Positions 8,615 through 17,978 of a stretch of DNA of 64,000 bases are shown here, in pieces. The DNA comes from Xanthomonas vasicola (lineage in GTDB: Bacteria > Pseudomonadota > Gammaproteobacteria > Xanthomonadales > Xanthomonadaceae). Positions within the stretch are counted from its first letter, which is position 1. Each line of letters starts with the position of its first letter. The position numbers and the translations under genes are program-made. The DNA is taken from NCBI RefSeq assembly GCF_000772705.2, contig NZ_JSBW02000021.1, positions 18,789 to 82,788 on the forward strand, given 5' to 3'. The notes under the pieces are model-generated. The model ran no database searches. It worked only from the letters and a program-made list of their open reading frames with translations, and was not told the DNA's origin.

Positions 8615-9300
8615 CGGCCGAGCCCGTGAGCAGTTCCTCTGTTGGCCTGGTTGCGCAGTTGCGTGACCTTGGCCTGCAGGACTACGCCCCGGTGTGGCGT
8701 GCAATGCAGCGTTTCACCGATGCGCGCGATGAGCACAGCGCCGATGAGGTGTGGGTCGTGGAGCATGCGCCGGTGTTTACGCTGGGCCAGGCAGGCAAAC
8801 CCGAGCATGTGCTGGCGCCGGGCGATATTTCGGTGCTGCAGGTCGATCGCGGTGGGCAAGTCACCTATCACGGTCCCGGCCAATTGGTCGTTTACCCGCT
8901 GCTGGATCTGCGCCGGCTCAAGATCGGTGTGCGCGACTACGTGTGCAAGATCGAGCAGGCGCTGATCGACACGCTGGACGAGTGGAACATCGTGGCCGAG
9001 CGTCGCGACGGCGCCCCTGGTGTCTATGTCGGTGGGGCCAAGATCGCCGCGCTTGGCATCCGCGTGCGGCGTGGCTGCACCTTCCACGGGTTGTCGTTCA
9101 ACGTGGACATGGACCTGGAGCCGTTCCACCGCATCAACCCCTGTGGCTATCAGGGCCTGCAGGTGACCTCGGTGCTAGACTTGGGCGGCCCCTCCGGGAT
9201 GGATGCCGTCAAGGCGGTGCTGCTCGATCAGCTGGCGCGCCAGTTCGGCCTCGTGCTGCAGCCCACTTCCGCATTGCCCGACCTTTCGCTTCCGGCTTGA
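8602..9300 (+). CDS. lipB: Octanoyl-[acyl-carrier protein]-protein N-octanoyltransferase
   Basis: 232 residues from a GTG at 8602; a second GTG at 8626 is also possible. It transfers octanoate from acyl-ACP to the lipoyl domains of pyruvate and 2-oxoglutarate dehydrogenases and of GcvH, the first step of de novo lipoate assembly. Diagnostic motifs: [20 protein letters not shown], the catalytic Lys in [11 protein letters not shown], and the catalytic Cys in INPCGYQGL after [11 protein letters not shown]. It lies directly before lipA (15 bases between). Confidence 0.97.
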   Translation: MDAVAAEPVSSSSVGLVAQLRDLGLQDYAPVWRAMQRFTDARDEHSADEVWVVEHAPVFTLGQAGKPEHVLAPGDISVLQVDRGGQVTYHGPGQLVVYPLLDLRRLKIGVRDYVCKIEQALIDTLDEWNIVAERRDGAPGVYVGGAKIAALGIRVRRGCTFHGLSFNVDMDLEPFHRINPCGYQGLQVTSVLDLGGPSGMDAVKAVLLDQLARQFGLVLQPTSALPDLSLPA

Positions 9301-9315
9301 GCGCCCCGTATTGTC

Positions 9316-10329
9316 ATGACCCAGCCTATCGCCCGTTCCATTCCCTTGCAGGTCGTCTCCGGCGACACCGCCGCGCCTGCGCCGCTGCAGACCGGCGTCA
9401 AGCAGATCGGTGGCGACAAGATCAATCGCTCGCCGGTGCAGTTCGTCGATGCGCCTGTGCTGCGTAAACCGTCGTGGATCCGGGTGCGGATTCCGTCCGG
9501 CAATGCGGTGCAGAACCTCAAGGCCAAGCTGCGTGAAAACCGACTGGTCACGGTGTGCGAAGAGGCGAGTTGCCCGAACATCCACGAGTGCTTCAGCCAC
9601 GGCACCGCGACCTTCATGATTTTGGGTGAGGTGTGCACGCGGCGCTGCTCGTTCTGCGACGTGGCGCATGGCCGGCCAAAGCCGCCTGACGCGAGCGAGC
9701 CGGCCAGCCTGGCCACTACCGTGGCCGACATGGGCCTGAAGTACGTGGTGGTGACCAGCGTGGACCGCGATGATCTACGCGACGGCGGTGCACAGCATTT
9801 CGTCGACTGCATTTCGGCGATCCGGGCCAGTTCGCCCAATACCCGCATCGAAATCCTGACCCCGGATTTCCGTGGCAAGGGCCGCATGGATCGCGCGCTG
9901 GAAATCCTGGCGCTGAGCCCACCGGACGTGTTCAACCACAACATCGAAACCGTGCCGGATCTGTACCCGAACGTGCGCCCCGGCGCGGATTACCAGTGGT
10001 CGCTGACGCTGTTGCAGCGCTTCAAGGCACAGCATCCGTCGATCGCCACCAAGTCCGGCATCATGCTCGGCCTGGGCGAAACGATGGAGCAGGTGCACGC
10101 CACATTGCGCGATCTGCGCGCGCACGATGTGGACATGATTACCATCGGCCAGTATCTGCAGCCGACGCCGCACCATCACCCGGTGATGCGTTACTGGACG
10201 CCGGAGGAATACCAGGCGCTGGAAGACTACGGCAACGCGCTGGGCTTCAGTCACGTCGCTTCCGGCCCGATGGTGCGTTCGTCGTACCACGCCGACCGGC
10301 AGGCCGCTGGCGCTGGTGTCGCTGCCTGA
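9316..10329 (+). CDS. lipA: Lipoyl synthase, radical SAM
   Basis: 337 residues. It inserts two sulfur atoms into protein-bound octanoate to complete lipoyl cofactor. The auxiliary iron-sulfur cluster motif [12 protein letters not shown] precedes the radical SAM motif CTRRCSFC. The C-terminal part has [21 protein letters not shown] and the RSSYHAD motif whose Arg-Ser supplies the third-cluster Ser ligand. It forms one transcription unit with ybeD and lipB. Confidence 0.98.
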   Translation: MTQPIARSIPLQVVSGDTAAPAPLQTGVKQIGGDKINRSPVQFVDAPVLRKPSWIRVRIPSGNAVQNLKAKLRENRLVTVCEEASCPNIHECFSHGTATFMILGEVCTRRCSFCDVAHGRPKPPDASEPASLATTVADMGLKYVVVTSVDRDDLRDGGAQHFVDCISAIRASSPNTRIEILTPDFRGKGRMDRALEILALSPPDVFNHNIETVPDLYPNVRPGADYQWSLTLLQRFKAQHPSIATKSGIMLGLGETMEQVHATLRDLRAHDVDMITIGQYLQPTPHHHPVMRYWTPEEYQALEDYGNALGFSHVASGPMVRSSYHADRQAAGAGVAA

Positions 10330-10780
10330 GTCAGCTGCACGCCGTGGCATGGCCGCCACGGCAACTGTGTGATCGGTGTTCGAACCAGCTCCGCTTTGCG
10401 GGCTCTGTTCGTTAGCATGCCGGAGCAGCAGGTCCCGCGTGATGTCGGTAGACGCGTCGTGGATCAGTCGTGACTTTTCGGCGACACGAAAAAGGCCGCC
10501 GCCGGCACGGCGATCGGCACCACCGGTCGCGGTATCGGCCTCAATCACATCGCGATTCTGGTCGAACACCCCTTTCGGCCCCGTGCACTGCGCGGGGCCA
10601 AGTCGTCTCTGTCCCATGCGGGGCGCAGCGGCAGGGTACGGTCTCGTTCACAATCCGCTACAGGCCCGGCGCTAGGCTGATTCAGCCAGCGGATGACAAC
10701 GCCAGCAACTTTCGGCACTGTCATGCTGTCTGATCCATTCACCGCCTTCCTTTCATCGGCCCCATGCCGAGAGCCATTCG
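10330..10780. other. Intergenic region between lipA and prc
   Basis: These 451 bases have no supported gene. Short open frames on either strand look like shadows with no family features. It presumably contains the promoter of the protease gene. No convincing terminator or repeat was seen. Confidence 0.5.
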
Positions 10781-12964
10781 ATGACCTACAACGTTTCTGC
10801 GTCCATGAAGGCCGGCCTGCTGGCGCTGGTGTTGACCACTCCGATGGCATTGCTCGCGCGCGCCGATACCGCGCTGCCTGCCGCTGCCACGCCCGACCAG
10901 GCGACGGCCACCAAACTCGTCTATGGCCTGCTCTCCGACAGCCGCTATGCCTACCGGCCGCGCGTGTTGGACGAGGCGATGTCCAAGGACGTGTTCAAGC
11001 GCTATCTGGAAACGCTGGACGGCGGCAAGCAGTTCTTTACCCAGGCCGATATCGATAGCTTCGCGCCGTTGCAAGCCGGCGTTGGCGACGCGTTGCGCGG
11101 TGGCAATCTGGAGCCGGCCTTCCAGGTGTTTTCGGTCTACAAGAAGCGTGTCGATCAACGCGTCAAATACGCGCGCGACTTGCTCAAGCAGGACTTCGAT
11201 TTCAGCGGTAACGACAAGTTCGAGTACGACCGCAAGGACGTGCCGTGGGCTGCAGACGACAAGCAGCTGGACGTGCTGTGGCGCAAGTCGGTAATGAACG
11301 ATTGGCTGCGCCTGAAGCTGGCCGGCAAGAAGCCCGAAGACATCCGCAAAACGCTGGACAAGCGCTACGTGGCGCTGGCCGACTCGGTCAAGCAGCTCAA
11401 GGGCGAAGACGTGTTCCAGTTCTTCGTCAACGCCTATACGAATGCCGTCGACCCGCACACCGACTACTTCACCCCGCGCACTGCCGAGACGTTCAACCAG
11501 CAGATGTCGCTGTCGCTGGAAGGCATCGGCGCGCAGCTGCAGAAGCAGGACGACATGGTGGTGATCCGCGAGGTGATCCCCGGTGGTCCGGCAGCCGTGG
11601 ATGGCACGCTCAAGCCCGGCGATCGCATCGTCGGCGTGGGTCAGGCCAAGACTGGCACGATCGAAGATGTAATCGGCTGGCGCATCGACGACGTCGTGGC
11701 CAAGATCCGCGGCAGCAAGGACACTCAGGTGCGCCTGGAGTACATCCCGGCCGAATCGGGCATCGATGGCAAGCACCATACCGTGACTCTGACACGTCAG
11801 AAGGTGCGTCTGGCCGAACAGGCTGCCAAGGGCGAAACCATTACCTTGCCGGCTACGGGTGCCGAGCCGCAGCGCCGCATCGGCATCATCAAGCTGCCCG
11901 GCTTCTACCAGGATTTCGAAGGCCGTCGTCGCAATGCGACCGACTATGCATCGGCGACCCGCGACGTCGCCAAGCTACTGGCCGGCTTCAAGTCCGACAA
12001 GGTCGACGGCGTGGTGCTGGACTTGCGCAACAACGGCGGCGGTTCGCTCGATGAGGCAATCGAACTCACCGGCCTGTTCATCGAGCAGGGCCCGGTGGTG
12101 CAGGTGCGCGAATCCGGCGGCCGCGTCACCGTCAATGGCGACAGCGACCCGAAGGTTGCCTGGGACGGCCCGCTGGGCGTGTTGATCAATCGCGGCTCGG
12201 CGTCGGCATCGGAGATCTTTGCTGGTGCGATCCAGGATTACGGGCGTGGTCTGGTGATCGGCGAAACCAGCTTCGGTAAGGGCACCGTGCAGAACATCGT
12301 CGACCTGGATCGCTGGCCGGCTGCCGAAGGTCAGCGCTATGGGCAGGTCAAGCTGACCATCGCGCAGTTCTTCCGCGTCAGCGGCTCCAGCACCCAGCAC
12401 AAGGGTGTGGTGCCGGACATCGCCTTCCCGGCCAGCGTGGATGCCACCGAATTCGGCGAGAGCACTTACGACAATGCATTGCCGTGGACGCGCATTGCCG
12501 CTGCGCCGCATACGCAGTACGGCAACTTTGCGCCGCTGCTGCCGAAGCTGCAGACCCTGCACACTGCGCGTATCGCCACCGACAAGGAATTCCAGTGGTG
12601 GGAAGAAGACGTCAAGCAGTTCCGCGATGAAAAGGCCAAGAAGTACATTTCGTTGAACGAAGCCGAGCGCGTTGCCGAGCGTCAGAAGCAGGATCAGCAG
12701 CGCAAGGATCGCCAGCAGATTCGCAAGCAACTTGGGCTGCCGCTGGATCCGCTTGCCGAAGACAGCGATGACGGCTTGACCGGTAACGAGCGCGACATCG
12801 TCAAAGACACCGCACGCGAAAAGGCTGCCGAAAAGCGTCCGGATCCGTTGCTGCATGAGTCGGCTGCAATCCTGGCCGACGCGCTGGGCTTGCTGTCGCA
12901 GGACAAGCCGTTGTCGGCACAGGTGCTGCCGAAGTCGACCGCGCCGGGGCGTTGGGCGGACTGA
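10781..12964 (+). CDS. prc: Carboxy-terminal processing (tail-specific) protease, S41 family
   Basis: 727 residues. A periplasmic serine-lysine protease that trims or degrades exported proteins and, in relatives, controls peptidoglycan hydrolases. The order is signal sequence (residues about 8-28, ALVLTTPMALLARAD), an N-terminal helical lid, a PDZ domain (about 235-320; EVIPGGPAAVDGTLKPGDR), and the S41 catalytic core with GSASASEIFAGAIQDYG (catalytic Ser) and GETSFGKGTVQ (catalytic Lys). The last 150 residues are the charged DUF3340-type tail. Length and order match E. coli Prc/Tsp. A terminator follows. Confidence 0.96.
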   Translation: MTYNVSASMKAGLLALVLTTPMALLARADTALPAAATPDQATATKLVYGLLSDSRYAYRPRVLDEAMSKDVFKRYLETLDGGKQFFTQADIDSFAPLQAGVGDALRGGNLEPAFQVFSVYKKRVDQRVKYARDLLKQDFDFSGNDKFEYDRKDVPWAADDKQLDVLWRKSVMNDWLRLKLAGKKPEDIRKTLDKRYVALADSVKQLKGEDVFQFFVNAYTNAVDPHTDYFTPRTAETFNQQMSLSLEGIGAQLQKQDDMVVIREVIPGGPAAVDGTLKPGDRIVGVGQAKTGTIEDVIGWRIDDVVAKIRGSKDTQVRLEYIPAESGIDGKHHTVTLTRQKVRLAEQAAKGETITLPATGAEPQRRIGIIKLPGFYQDFEGRRRNATDYASATRDVAKLLAGFKSDKVDGVVLDLRNNGGGSLDEAIELTGLFIEQGPVVQVRESGGRVTVNGDSDPKVAWDGPLGVLINRGSASASEIFAGAIQDYGRGLVIGETSFGKGTVQNIVDLDRWPAAEGQRYGQVKLTIAQFFRVSGSSTQHKGVVPDIAFPASVDATEFGESTYDNALPWTRIAAAPHTQYGNFAPLLPKLQTLHTARIATDKEFQWWEEDVKQFRDEKAKKYISLNEAERVAERQKQDQQRKDRQQIRKQLGLPLDPLAEDSDDGLTGNERDIVKDTAREKAAEKRPDPLLHESAAILADALGLLSQDKPLSAQVLPKSTAPGRWAD

Positions 12965-13000
12965 TTGCCGCAGTTCTTGAGATCTAAAAGCGTTTGGAAC

Positions 13001-13033
13001 AAAAATGCCATCGCACTGCGGTGGCATTTTTGT
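13001..13033 (+). terminator. Rho-independent terminator after prc
   Basis: AAAAATGCCATCGCA...TGCGGTGGCATTTTTGTT: a GC-containing stem (AAAAATGCCA pairing with TGGCATTTTT) with a T-rich tail, 36 bases after the stop. Confidence 0.9.
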
Positions 13034-13165
13034 TGGCGGCATGTATTTGTGAGAGTGAGATGCGGTGGGTAGTGATCGTAGCGTCATTGCAAATACAATC
13101 CGCGCTGGTAGAGCGTTAGCTCATGCTCGACCTGCGCGCACTACAGGCTGCTATCGCCGCCACAT

Positions 13166-13211
13166 TGGCGCCGCATCAGGCGCCAGCAGCGCAATGGCGG
13201 CATCTGCCGCC
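13166..13211. repeat. Two tandem palindromic hairpins
   Basis: TGGCGCC-GCATCA-GGCGCCA at 13166-13185 and GGCGG-CATCTG-CCGCC at 13196-13211 lie ten bases apart between the converging prc and phosphatase-fold genes. The second resembles the core (GGCGGCAT..ATGCCGCC) of the REP-like repeats found elsewhere in this window. Confidence 0.65.
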
Positions 13212-13249
13212 AAGCATCTGCGCCGCAAACAACTGCATGCGTCGGTGGC

Positions 13250-14116
13250 TCACTGCGGCCACTCAAATTCGGCCAAGACCGGGTAATGATCGGAAGGCAA
13301 GATCCCGCCTGGGCGCATGTCCAGCGTGGAAAAACGGGTGGGTGTCAGCCCGCGGAATAAAATCCAATCGATGCGGCGTGTTGGCTGGGTGGTGAAATCC
13401 TGGAAGGTTTTTTCCGGGCCCTGCGGCTTTGCTACATGCGCGCGCGCATCGCCCAGAACGGCAGTCAGCGTGCGATAGGTGCCTTGATCGGGATCGCTAT
13501 TGAAGTCGCCGGTGACGACCACCGGAATATCGCCAGGCAGCGTTGCGATGCGCGAGAGAATCACGCGGGCGCCCTGCTCGCGTGCTGCTTCATCCTGATC
13601 GCGATGCGGCAGGTGGGTGTTGAGCAGATAGAAACGGCGCTTGTCGCTGCGGCGTTCGAACAATGCCCAGGTAACCATGCGTGGCAGGTCGGTGTTCCAA
13701 CTGCTGCTGCCGGGTACCTCGGGGGTTTCGGATAACCAGAAGTCGCCGGATTCAATCACGCTCAGTGCGTTGCTGTCGTAAAACACACCCATATGTTCTT
13801 CGCTACCATCGGCGCGCCGTCCCTTGCCGAACCAGCGATAGGCAGGCAGGTGCGAGGCCAGATACTGCGCCTGCTCCTGCACCAGTTCCTGGGTGCCGAA
13901 CACATCGGGATGGGTCTGTTTAATCAACGCAACCATCGACGTCCGCCGCACCGCCCAGCGTTTGTCGCCATCGCGGTCCACTGGTACGCGCACGTTGAAC
14001 GACATCACCCGCAACGGTGATGGCGCGGACGCGGCAAAGGCCGGCAACGTGATGCATAGCGCGAGGATGGCGGCGAAAAAATAACGTGACGCAACGCGTA
14101 GCGATGAGCGTGGCAT
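13250..14116 (-). CDS. Exported endonuclease/exonuclease/phosphatase-fold hydrolase
   Basis: 288 residues from the ATG at 14116; the longer frame has no export signal at its start. Residues 1-35 form a signal peptide (FFAAILALCITLPAFAASA). The EEP superfamily signatures are complete: LRVMSFNVRV (Asn), FGTQELVQEQ (catalytic Glu), LLNTHLPHRDQ (Asn/His), VVVTGDFNSDPD (Asp-Asn) and ILPSDHYPVLAEF (Asp-His). The fold hydrolyses phosphodiesters or phosphomonoesters with Mg2+; the substrate cannot be told and may be DNA, lipid or a sugar phosphate. It stands alone, converging on prc and divergent from nadM (160 bases between starts). Confidence 0.85.
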   Translation of the reverse strand: MPRSSLRVASRYFFAAILALCITLPAFAASAPSPLRVMSFNVRVPVDRDGDKRWAVRRTSMVALIKQTHPDVFGTQELVQEQAQYLASHLPAYRWFGKGRRADGSEEHMGVFYDSNALSVIESGDFWLSETPEVPGSSSWNTDLPRMVTWALFERRSDKRRFYLLNTHLPHRDQDEAAREQGARVILSRIATLPGDIPVVVTGDFNSDPDQGTYRTLTAVLGDARAHVAKPQGPEKTFQDFTTQPTRRIDWILFRGLTPTRFSTLDMRPGGILPSDHYPVLAEFEWPQ

Positions 14117-14229
14117 GTAGAGGATCTCCAGAAGACAAGCGGCAAGTCTAGCCAGTACGCATGACCGCTGTGTCAGTGCATTGCGCAGGCGCTTGACGCC
14201 GCCGTGCATCGGCGTAGCATTTGCACCAG

Positions 14230-14247
14230 GCCGGCGGACAGACCGCC
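14230..14247 (+). promoter_or_regulatory. Leader hairpin shared by the two NAD salvage genes, copy 1
   Basis: GCCGGCGGACAGACCGC at 14230-14246 is identical to 15407-15423. It forms a small hairpin, GGCGG-ACAGA-CCGCC (14233-14247), whose 3' end is 29 bases before the start codon of the NMN adenylyltransferase gene. The same spacing is found in copy 2. It may be an RNA element or a protein operator. The exact identity plus equal spacing is observed; regulation is inferred. Confidence 0.6.
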
Positions 14248-14276
14248 AGCTGACCACTCAACCGTGAGGGATTCTC

Positions 14277-15332
14277 ATGGCAACACCGTACGACTATCTC
14301 GTGTTTATCGGGCGCTTCGAGCCCTTTCATAACGGCCACGCCGCCGTCGCCCGCCACGCGCTGGACAAGGCGAAAAAGCTCATCATCCTGATCGGCTCGG
14401 CCGACACGCCTCGCACCATTCGTAATCCGTGGACCGTCGCCGAACGTGCGGTGATGATCGAGTCTGCGCTGCCAGACGAAACTGCGCGGCTGATCGTGCG
14501 CCCGCTACGCGACCATCTCTACAACGAAACCCTGTGGATTGCCGACGTGCAGCGTCAGGTTGCCGAGGCAGTGCAAGCCGATGGCGGCACGCTGGATGCG
14601 AACATCGGCCTGATCGGCATGGACAAGGATGCCAGCAGCTATTACCTGCGTGAGTTTCCGCAGTGGCCGCTGGAGGATGTGCAACACACCGCCACGCTGT
14701 CGGCCACCGAATTGCGTCGCTACCTGTTCGAAGCCGGCGATATCGGGTTCCACGGTGGGCTGTTGATGCTGCGCGGCAATGTGCCGGCGCCGGTGTACGA
14801 CATGCTGGAAGCATTCCGGCGTAATTCGCCCAGCTACGCGCAGCTGGTGGCCGAGTACCGGTTCATCGAGCAATACCGCGCCGCGTGGAAGGACGCGCCG
14901 TATCCGCCGACGTTTGTCACTACCGATGCAGTCGTGGTGCATTCGGGCCACGTGTTGCTGGTGCGGCGTCGCGCCGAGCCGGGCAAAGGTTTGTGGGCGT
15001 TGCCGGGCGGTTTTGTGGGCCAGGACGAAGGCCTGCTGGATTGCTGCCTGCGCGAGCTGCGCGAGGAAACCCGGCTCAAGCTGCCGGTGCCGGTGCTCAA
15101 GGGATCGTTGCGTGGCAAGCAGGTGTTCGATCACCCCGAGCGTAGCCACCGCGGACGCACGATTACCCATGCGTTTCATTTCGAATTTGCCGCCGGCGAA
15201 TTGCCTGCGGTACGCGGTGGCGACGACGCCGATAAAGCGCGCTGGATCCCGATAGCCGAAGTGATGGCGATGGGCCCGCGCCTGTACGAAGACCACCTGC
15301 ATATTCTTGAATTCTTCCTGGGTCGTGGCTGA
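14277..15332 (+). CDS. nadM: Bifunctional NMN adenylyltransferase / Nudix hydrolase
   Basis: 351 residues with two domains. Residues 1-185 are a nucleotidyltransferase of the NadM type: GRFEPFHNGH at 12-21 has the (H/T)xGH motif, and the ATP-binding ATLSATELRR resembles the ISSTxxR motif. Residues about 215-350 are a Nudix domain with the box GGFVGQDEGLLDCCLRELRE at about 243-262, ending EET. Such fusions make NAD from NMN and ATP and hydrolyse a nucleotide such as ADP-ribose. The next gene makes NMN from nicotinamide, so the pair is a complete two-step nicotinamide-to-NAD route that bypasses deamidation. A conserved hairpin leader precedes it. Confidence 0.95.
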   Translation: MATPYDYLVFIGRFEPFHNGHAAVARHALDKAKKLIILIGSADTPRTIRNPWTVAERAVMIESALPDETARLIVRPLRDHLYNETLWIADVQRQVAEAVQADGGTLDANIGLIGMDKDASSYYLREFPQWPLEDVQHTATLSATELRRYLFEAGDIGFHGGLLMLRGNVPAPVYDMLEAFRRNSPSYAQLVAEYRFIEQYRAAWKDAPYPPTFVTTDAVVVHSGHVLLVRRRAEPGKGLWALPGGFVGQDEGLLDCCLRELREETRLKLPVPVLKGSLRGKQVFDHPERSHRGRTITHAFHFEFAAGELPAVRGGDDADKARWIPIAEVMAMGPRLYEDHLHILEFFLGRG

Positions 15333-15343
15333 GAGCGCAAACG

Positions 15344-15424
15344 ACTGCGTGTTGCCGCGACGCAACGTAGGCGCACGCAGTGTGATCGCTTGAACCGTGA
15401 CCTCCCGCCGGCGGACAGACCGCT
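15344..15424 (+). promoter_or_regulatory. Structured nadM-nadV spacer with leader hairpin, copy 2
   Basis: ACTGCGTG (15344-15351) pairs with CACGCAGT (15374-15381) and encloses an inner TTGC/GCAA stem. This is followed by the 17-base sequence identical to copy 1 (15407-15423). The second hairpin can extend by a G-T pair (G15410 with T15424), where copy 1 has G-C. Its 3' edge is 29 bases before the nadV ATG, exactly as in copy 1. The outer stem has no counterpart before nadM and might instead be a weak terminator or attenuator. Confidence 0.55.
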
Positions 15425-15453
15425 GGTTCATTCGACGTGAAGGAGCTTCCGTC

Positions 15454-16857
15454 ATGCATTATCTCGATAACCTGCTGCTCAATACCGATAGCTACAAGGC
15501 CAGCCACTGGCTGCAATATCCGCCCGGCACCGATGCCTCGTTTTTCTACGTCGAATCCCGCGGTGGCCTGTACGAGCAGACCGTCTTTTTCGGCCTGCAA
15601 TCGCTCCTGAAAGAAGCGATCAACCGGCCGGTGACGCACGCCGACATCGACGATGCGAAGGAGTTGCTGGCCGCGCACGGCGAGCCGTTCAACGAAGCTG
15701 GCTGGCGCGATATCGTCGACCGGCTTGGCGGGCAGCTGCCGATCCGCATCCGCGCCGTGCCCGAAGGCGCGGTAGTGCCAACGCATAACGTGCTGATGAC
15801 GATCGAATCCACCGACGCCAAGGCGTTCTGGGTGCCGTCGTATCTTGAAACCCTGTTATTGCGTGTGTGGTACCCGGTGACCGTGGCCACGGTGAGCTGG
15901 CAGGTGAAGCAGATCGTGCGCGACTACCTGGAGCGCACCAGCGACGATCCGGAAGGGCAGTTGCCTTTCAAACTGCACGATTTTGGCGCGCGCGGCGTGT
16001 CCAGTCTTGGCTCGGCCGCCTTGGGCGGTGCCGCGCATCTGGTGAATTTTCTTGGTACCGATACGTTGTCGGCGTTGCTGCTGGCGCGTGCGCATTACCA
16101 CACGCCAGTAGCCGGGTATTCGATTCCCGCTGCCGAGCACAGCACTATCACCAGCTGGGGCCGCGAGCGCGAGGTGGATGCGTATCGCAACATGCTGACG
16201 CAGTTCGCGCGCCCGGGTTCGATCGTGGCGGTGGTGTCGGACAGCTACGACATCTACCGTGCCATTGCCGAGCATTGGGGCACCACCTTGCGCGAGGACG
16301 TGATCGCCTCCGGTGCAACGGTGGTGATCCGCCCGGACTCCGGCGACCCGGTCGATGTGGTCGAACAATGCTTGGTGCTGCTGGACGAGGCTTTCGGTCA
16401 CCAGGTCAATGGCAAGGGCTATAAGGTGCTCAACCATGTGCGGGTAATCCAGGGCGATGGCATCAACCCAACCTCGCTGCGCGCGATTCTGGAACGCATC
16501 ACCGCCGCCGGCTATGCCGCCGATAACGTCGCCTTCGGCATGGGCGGTGCGTTGCTGCAGAAGGTGGACCGCGACACGCAGAAGTTTGCGTTGAAGTGTT
16601 CGGCGGTACGCGTGGACGGGCAGTGGATCGATGTCTACAAAGACCCCATCACCGATCAAGACAAGCAGAGCAAGCGTGGTCGCCTGACCTTGCTGCGCAA
16701 CCGCAGCGATGGCAGCTACCGCAGCGCCTTGCTCGATGAGGTGGGCACGCATGCCGACAGCGAAGATGCGCTGGTGACGGTGTGGGAAAACGGCGTGTCG
16801 CAACAGGAGTGGACGCTGGAGCAGGTGCGCGCGCGTGCCAACGCCGCACGTCGCTGA
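15454..16857 (+). CDS. nadV: Nicotinamide phosphoribosyltransferase
   Basis: 467 residues. It joins nicotinamide and PRPP to NMN. The start MHYLDNLLLNTDSYKASHW and segments such as HDFGARGVSS, GTDTLSALLLAR, IPAAEHSTITSWG, VIRPDSGDPVDVV and FGMGGALLQKVDRDTQKFAL match the NAMPT/NadV branch rather than the nicotinate-specific PncB branch. The ATG at 15454 is preceded by GTGAAGGAG and is favoured over the longer frame. It lies 121 bases after nadM and 20 bases before the radical SAM gene, so the last three genes of the block are probably one transcript. Confidence 0.95.
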   Translation: MHYLDNLLLNTDSYKASHWLQYPPGTDASFFYVESRGGLYEQTVFFGLQSLLKEAINRPVTHADIDDAKELLAAHGEPFNEAGWRDIVDRLGGQLPIRIRAVPEGAVVPTHNVLMTIESTDAKAFWVPSYLETLLLRVWYPVTVATVSWQVKQIVRDYLERTSDDPEGQLPFKLHDFGARGVSSLGSAALGGAAHLVNFLGTDTLSALLLARAHYHTPVAGYSIPAAEHSTITSWGREREVDAYRNMLTQFARPGSIVAVVSDSYDIYRAIAEHWGTTLREDVIASGATVVIRPDSGDPVDVVEQCLVLLDEAFGHQVNGKGYKVLNHVRVIQGDGINPTSLRAILERITAAGYAADNVAFGMGGALLQKVDRDTQKFALKCSAVRVDGQWIDVYKDPITDQDKQSKRGRLTLLRNRSDGSYRSALLDEVGTHADSEDALVTVWENGVSQQEWTLEQVRARANAARR

Positions 16858-16877
16858 CGCGGCGCGCAGGGTTCACC

Positions 16878-17978
16878 ATGCATGCTTCCATCGACAACAT
16901 CTCTTTGTTGCCTGTTTCACCGCTGTTGGCGCGTCTGCGCGCCGCAGTGCCCAGCCTGCAGCGGCGCGTGCCGCTGCAGGACGAGGCCAACCGCTGGCAT
17001 CCAGTGCGCATCGGTGCGCGCACCTATCGGGCGGCGTTGCCGATCACCTTTACCCCGTATGCCTCGGTGCGGCCGTGTTCGGCGCGCTGCGGGTTCTGTT
17101 CGGAAAATCTGCGGCAGCATGGCGGTGGTCGTGCGGCAGCGACGTTGCGACCTGGGCCTGCGTATTTCCAGCAGTTGAGCGCTGCGTTGCAGCTGCTGCG
17201 GGGTGTGCCGCTGTCGTATTCCTTGTCCGGTCTGGAAATGACCGACGATGCGACGTGGTTACAGACCTTGCTGCACACCCTGGCAACCACACCGAACGGT
17301 CCGCGTGTCGAGCAACGCGTGCTGTACAGCAATGGCGCCGGGTTGGCGCGCACGCACGGTGCGCGGTTGATCGATGCGCTGGTCGCCTTCGGGCTGTCGT
17401 GGGTCGAGCTGTCGCGTCACCATCCGTTGCAGGAGCGCAACGACGCGATCATGCGTTTCCGCGCTGACGAGTCGATCGCCGATGCGGCGACCTTCGTGCA
17501 AACAGCGCAGCGGCTGGCAGCGCGTTTGCCGCTGCGCTTGGTCTGCATCGTGCAGCGCGGTGGCGTGGGCAACGCCGACGCCGTTGCGCAGTACATCGCA
17601 TGGGCGCGCAGCTGTGGCGCCAGCCAGGTGATCTTTCGTGAATTGTCGCGGCTGGACGATGCGTACCGCAGTAACGGCACGCTGCGCTACATCAGCGAGC
17701 ACCGCGTCGGCGTGGACACCTTGCTGGCCAAGTGCGTGCAGCAGCCCTGGTGGTCGCGCTGGCAACCCGACGGCCTGACCGAAGGCTATTACTTCTGGAA
17801 TGTGCGGGTGCGCGACGAGACGGGCCTGCAGGTGGTTTTCGAAAGCGCCGACTACGCCGCGATGCATGCACGCCACGCCACTGGCGATCTATACAAGCTG
17901 GTGTTTTTCGCCAATGGCCGTCTGTGTGCGGGCTGGGACCCGGATGCTGATGTGTTGTGGGAACCCGACAATGGATGA
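16878..17978 (+). CDS. Radical SAM protein of unknown substrate
   Basis: 366 residues. The radical SAM cluster motif is C67-S-A-R-C71-G-F-C74 (PCSARCGFC), after an N-terminal extension of about 60 residues. A TIM-barrel-like body follows, with LSYSLSGLEMTDDATW (probably the SAM-amine site region), VLYSNGAGL and GASQVIFRELSRLDD. The C-terminal 100 residues (EGYYFWNVRVRDETGLQVVF to LCAGWDPD) look like a separate substrate-recognition segment with no extra Cys cluster. I do not recognise the subfamily. The gene starts 20 bases after nadV and overlaps the following methyltransferase gene by eight bases, so a joint job with that protein is likely, perhaps modifying a nucleotide or nucleic acid. 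Confidence 0.8.
   Translation: MHASIDNISLLPVSPLLARLRAAVPSLQRRVPLQDEANRWHPVRIGARTYRAALPITFTPYASVRPCSARCGFCSENLRQHGGGRAAATLRPGPAYFQQLSAALQLLRGVPLSYSLSGLEMTDDATWLQTLLHTLATTPNGPRVEQRVLYSNGAGLARTHGARLIDALVAFGLSWVELSRHHPLQERNDAIMRFRADESIADAATFVQTAQRLAARLPLRLVCIVQRGGVGNADAVAQYIAWARSCGASQVIFRELSRLDDAYRSNGTLRYISEHRVGVDTLLAKCVQQPWWSRWQPDGLTEGYYFWNVRVRDETGLQVVFESADYAAMHARHATGDLYKLVFFANGRLCAGWDPDADVLWEPDNG

Noticed and set aside
15163..15786. Minus-strand frame covering the nadM-nadV spacer
   Set aside because: Lies antisense to two strong genes and has no recognisable features.
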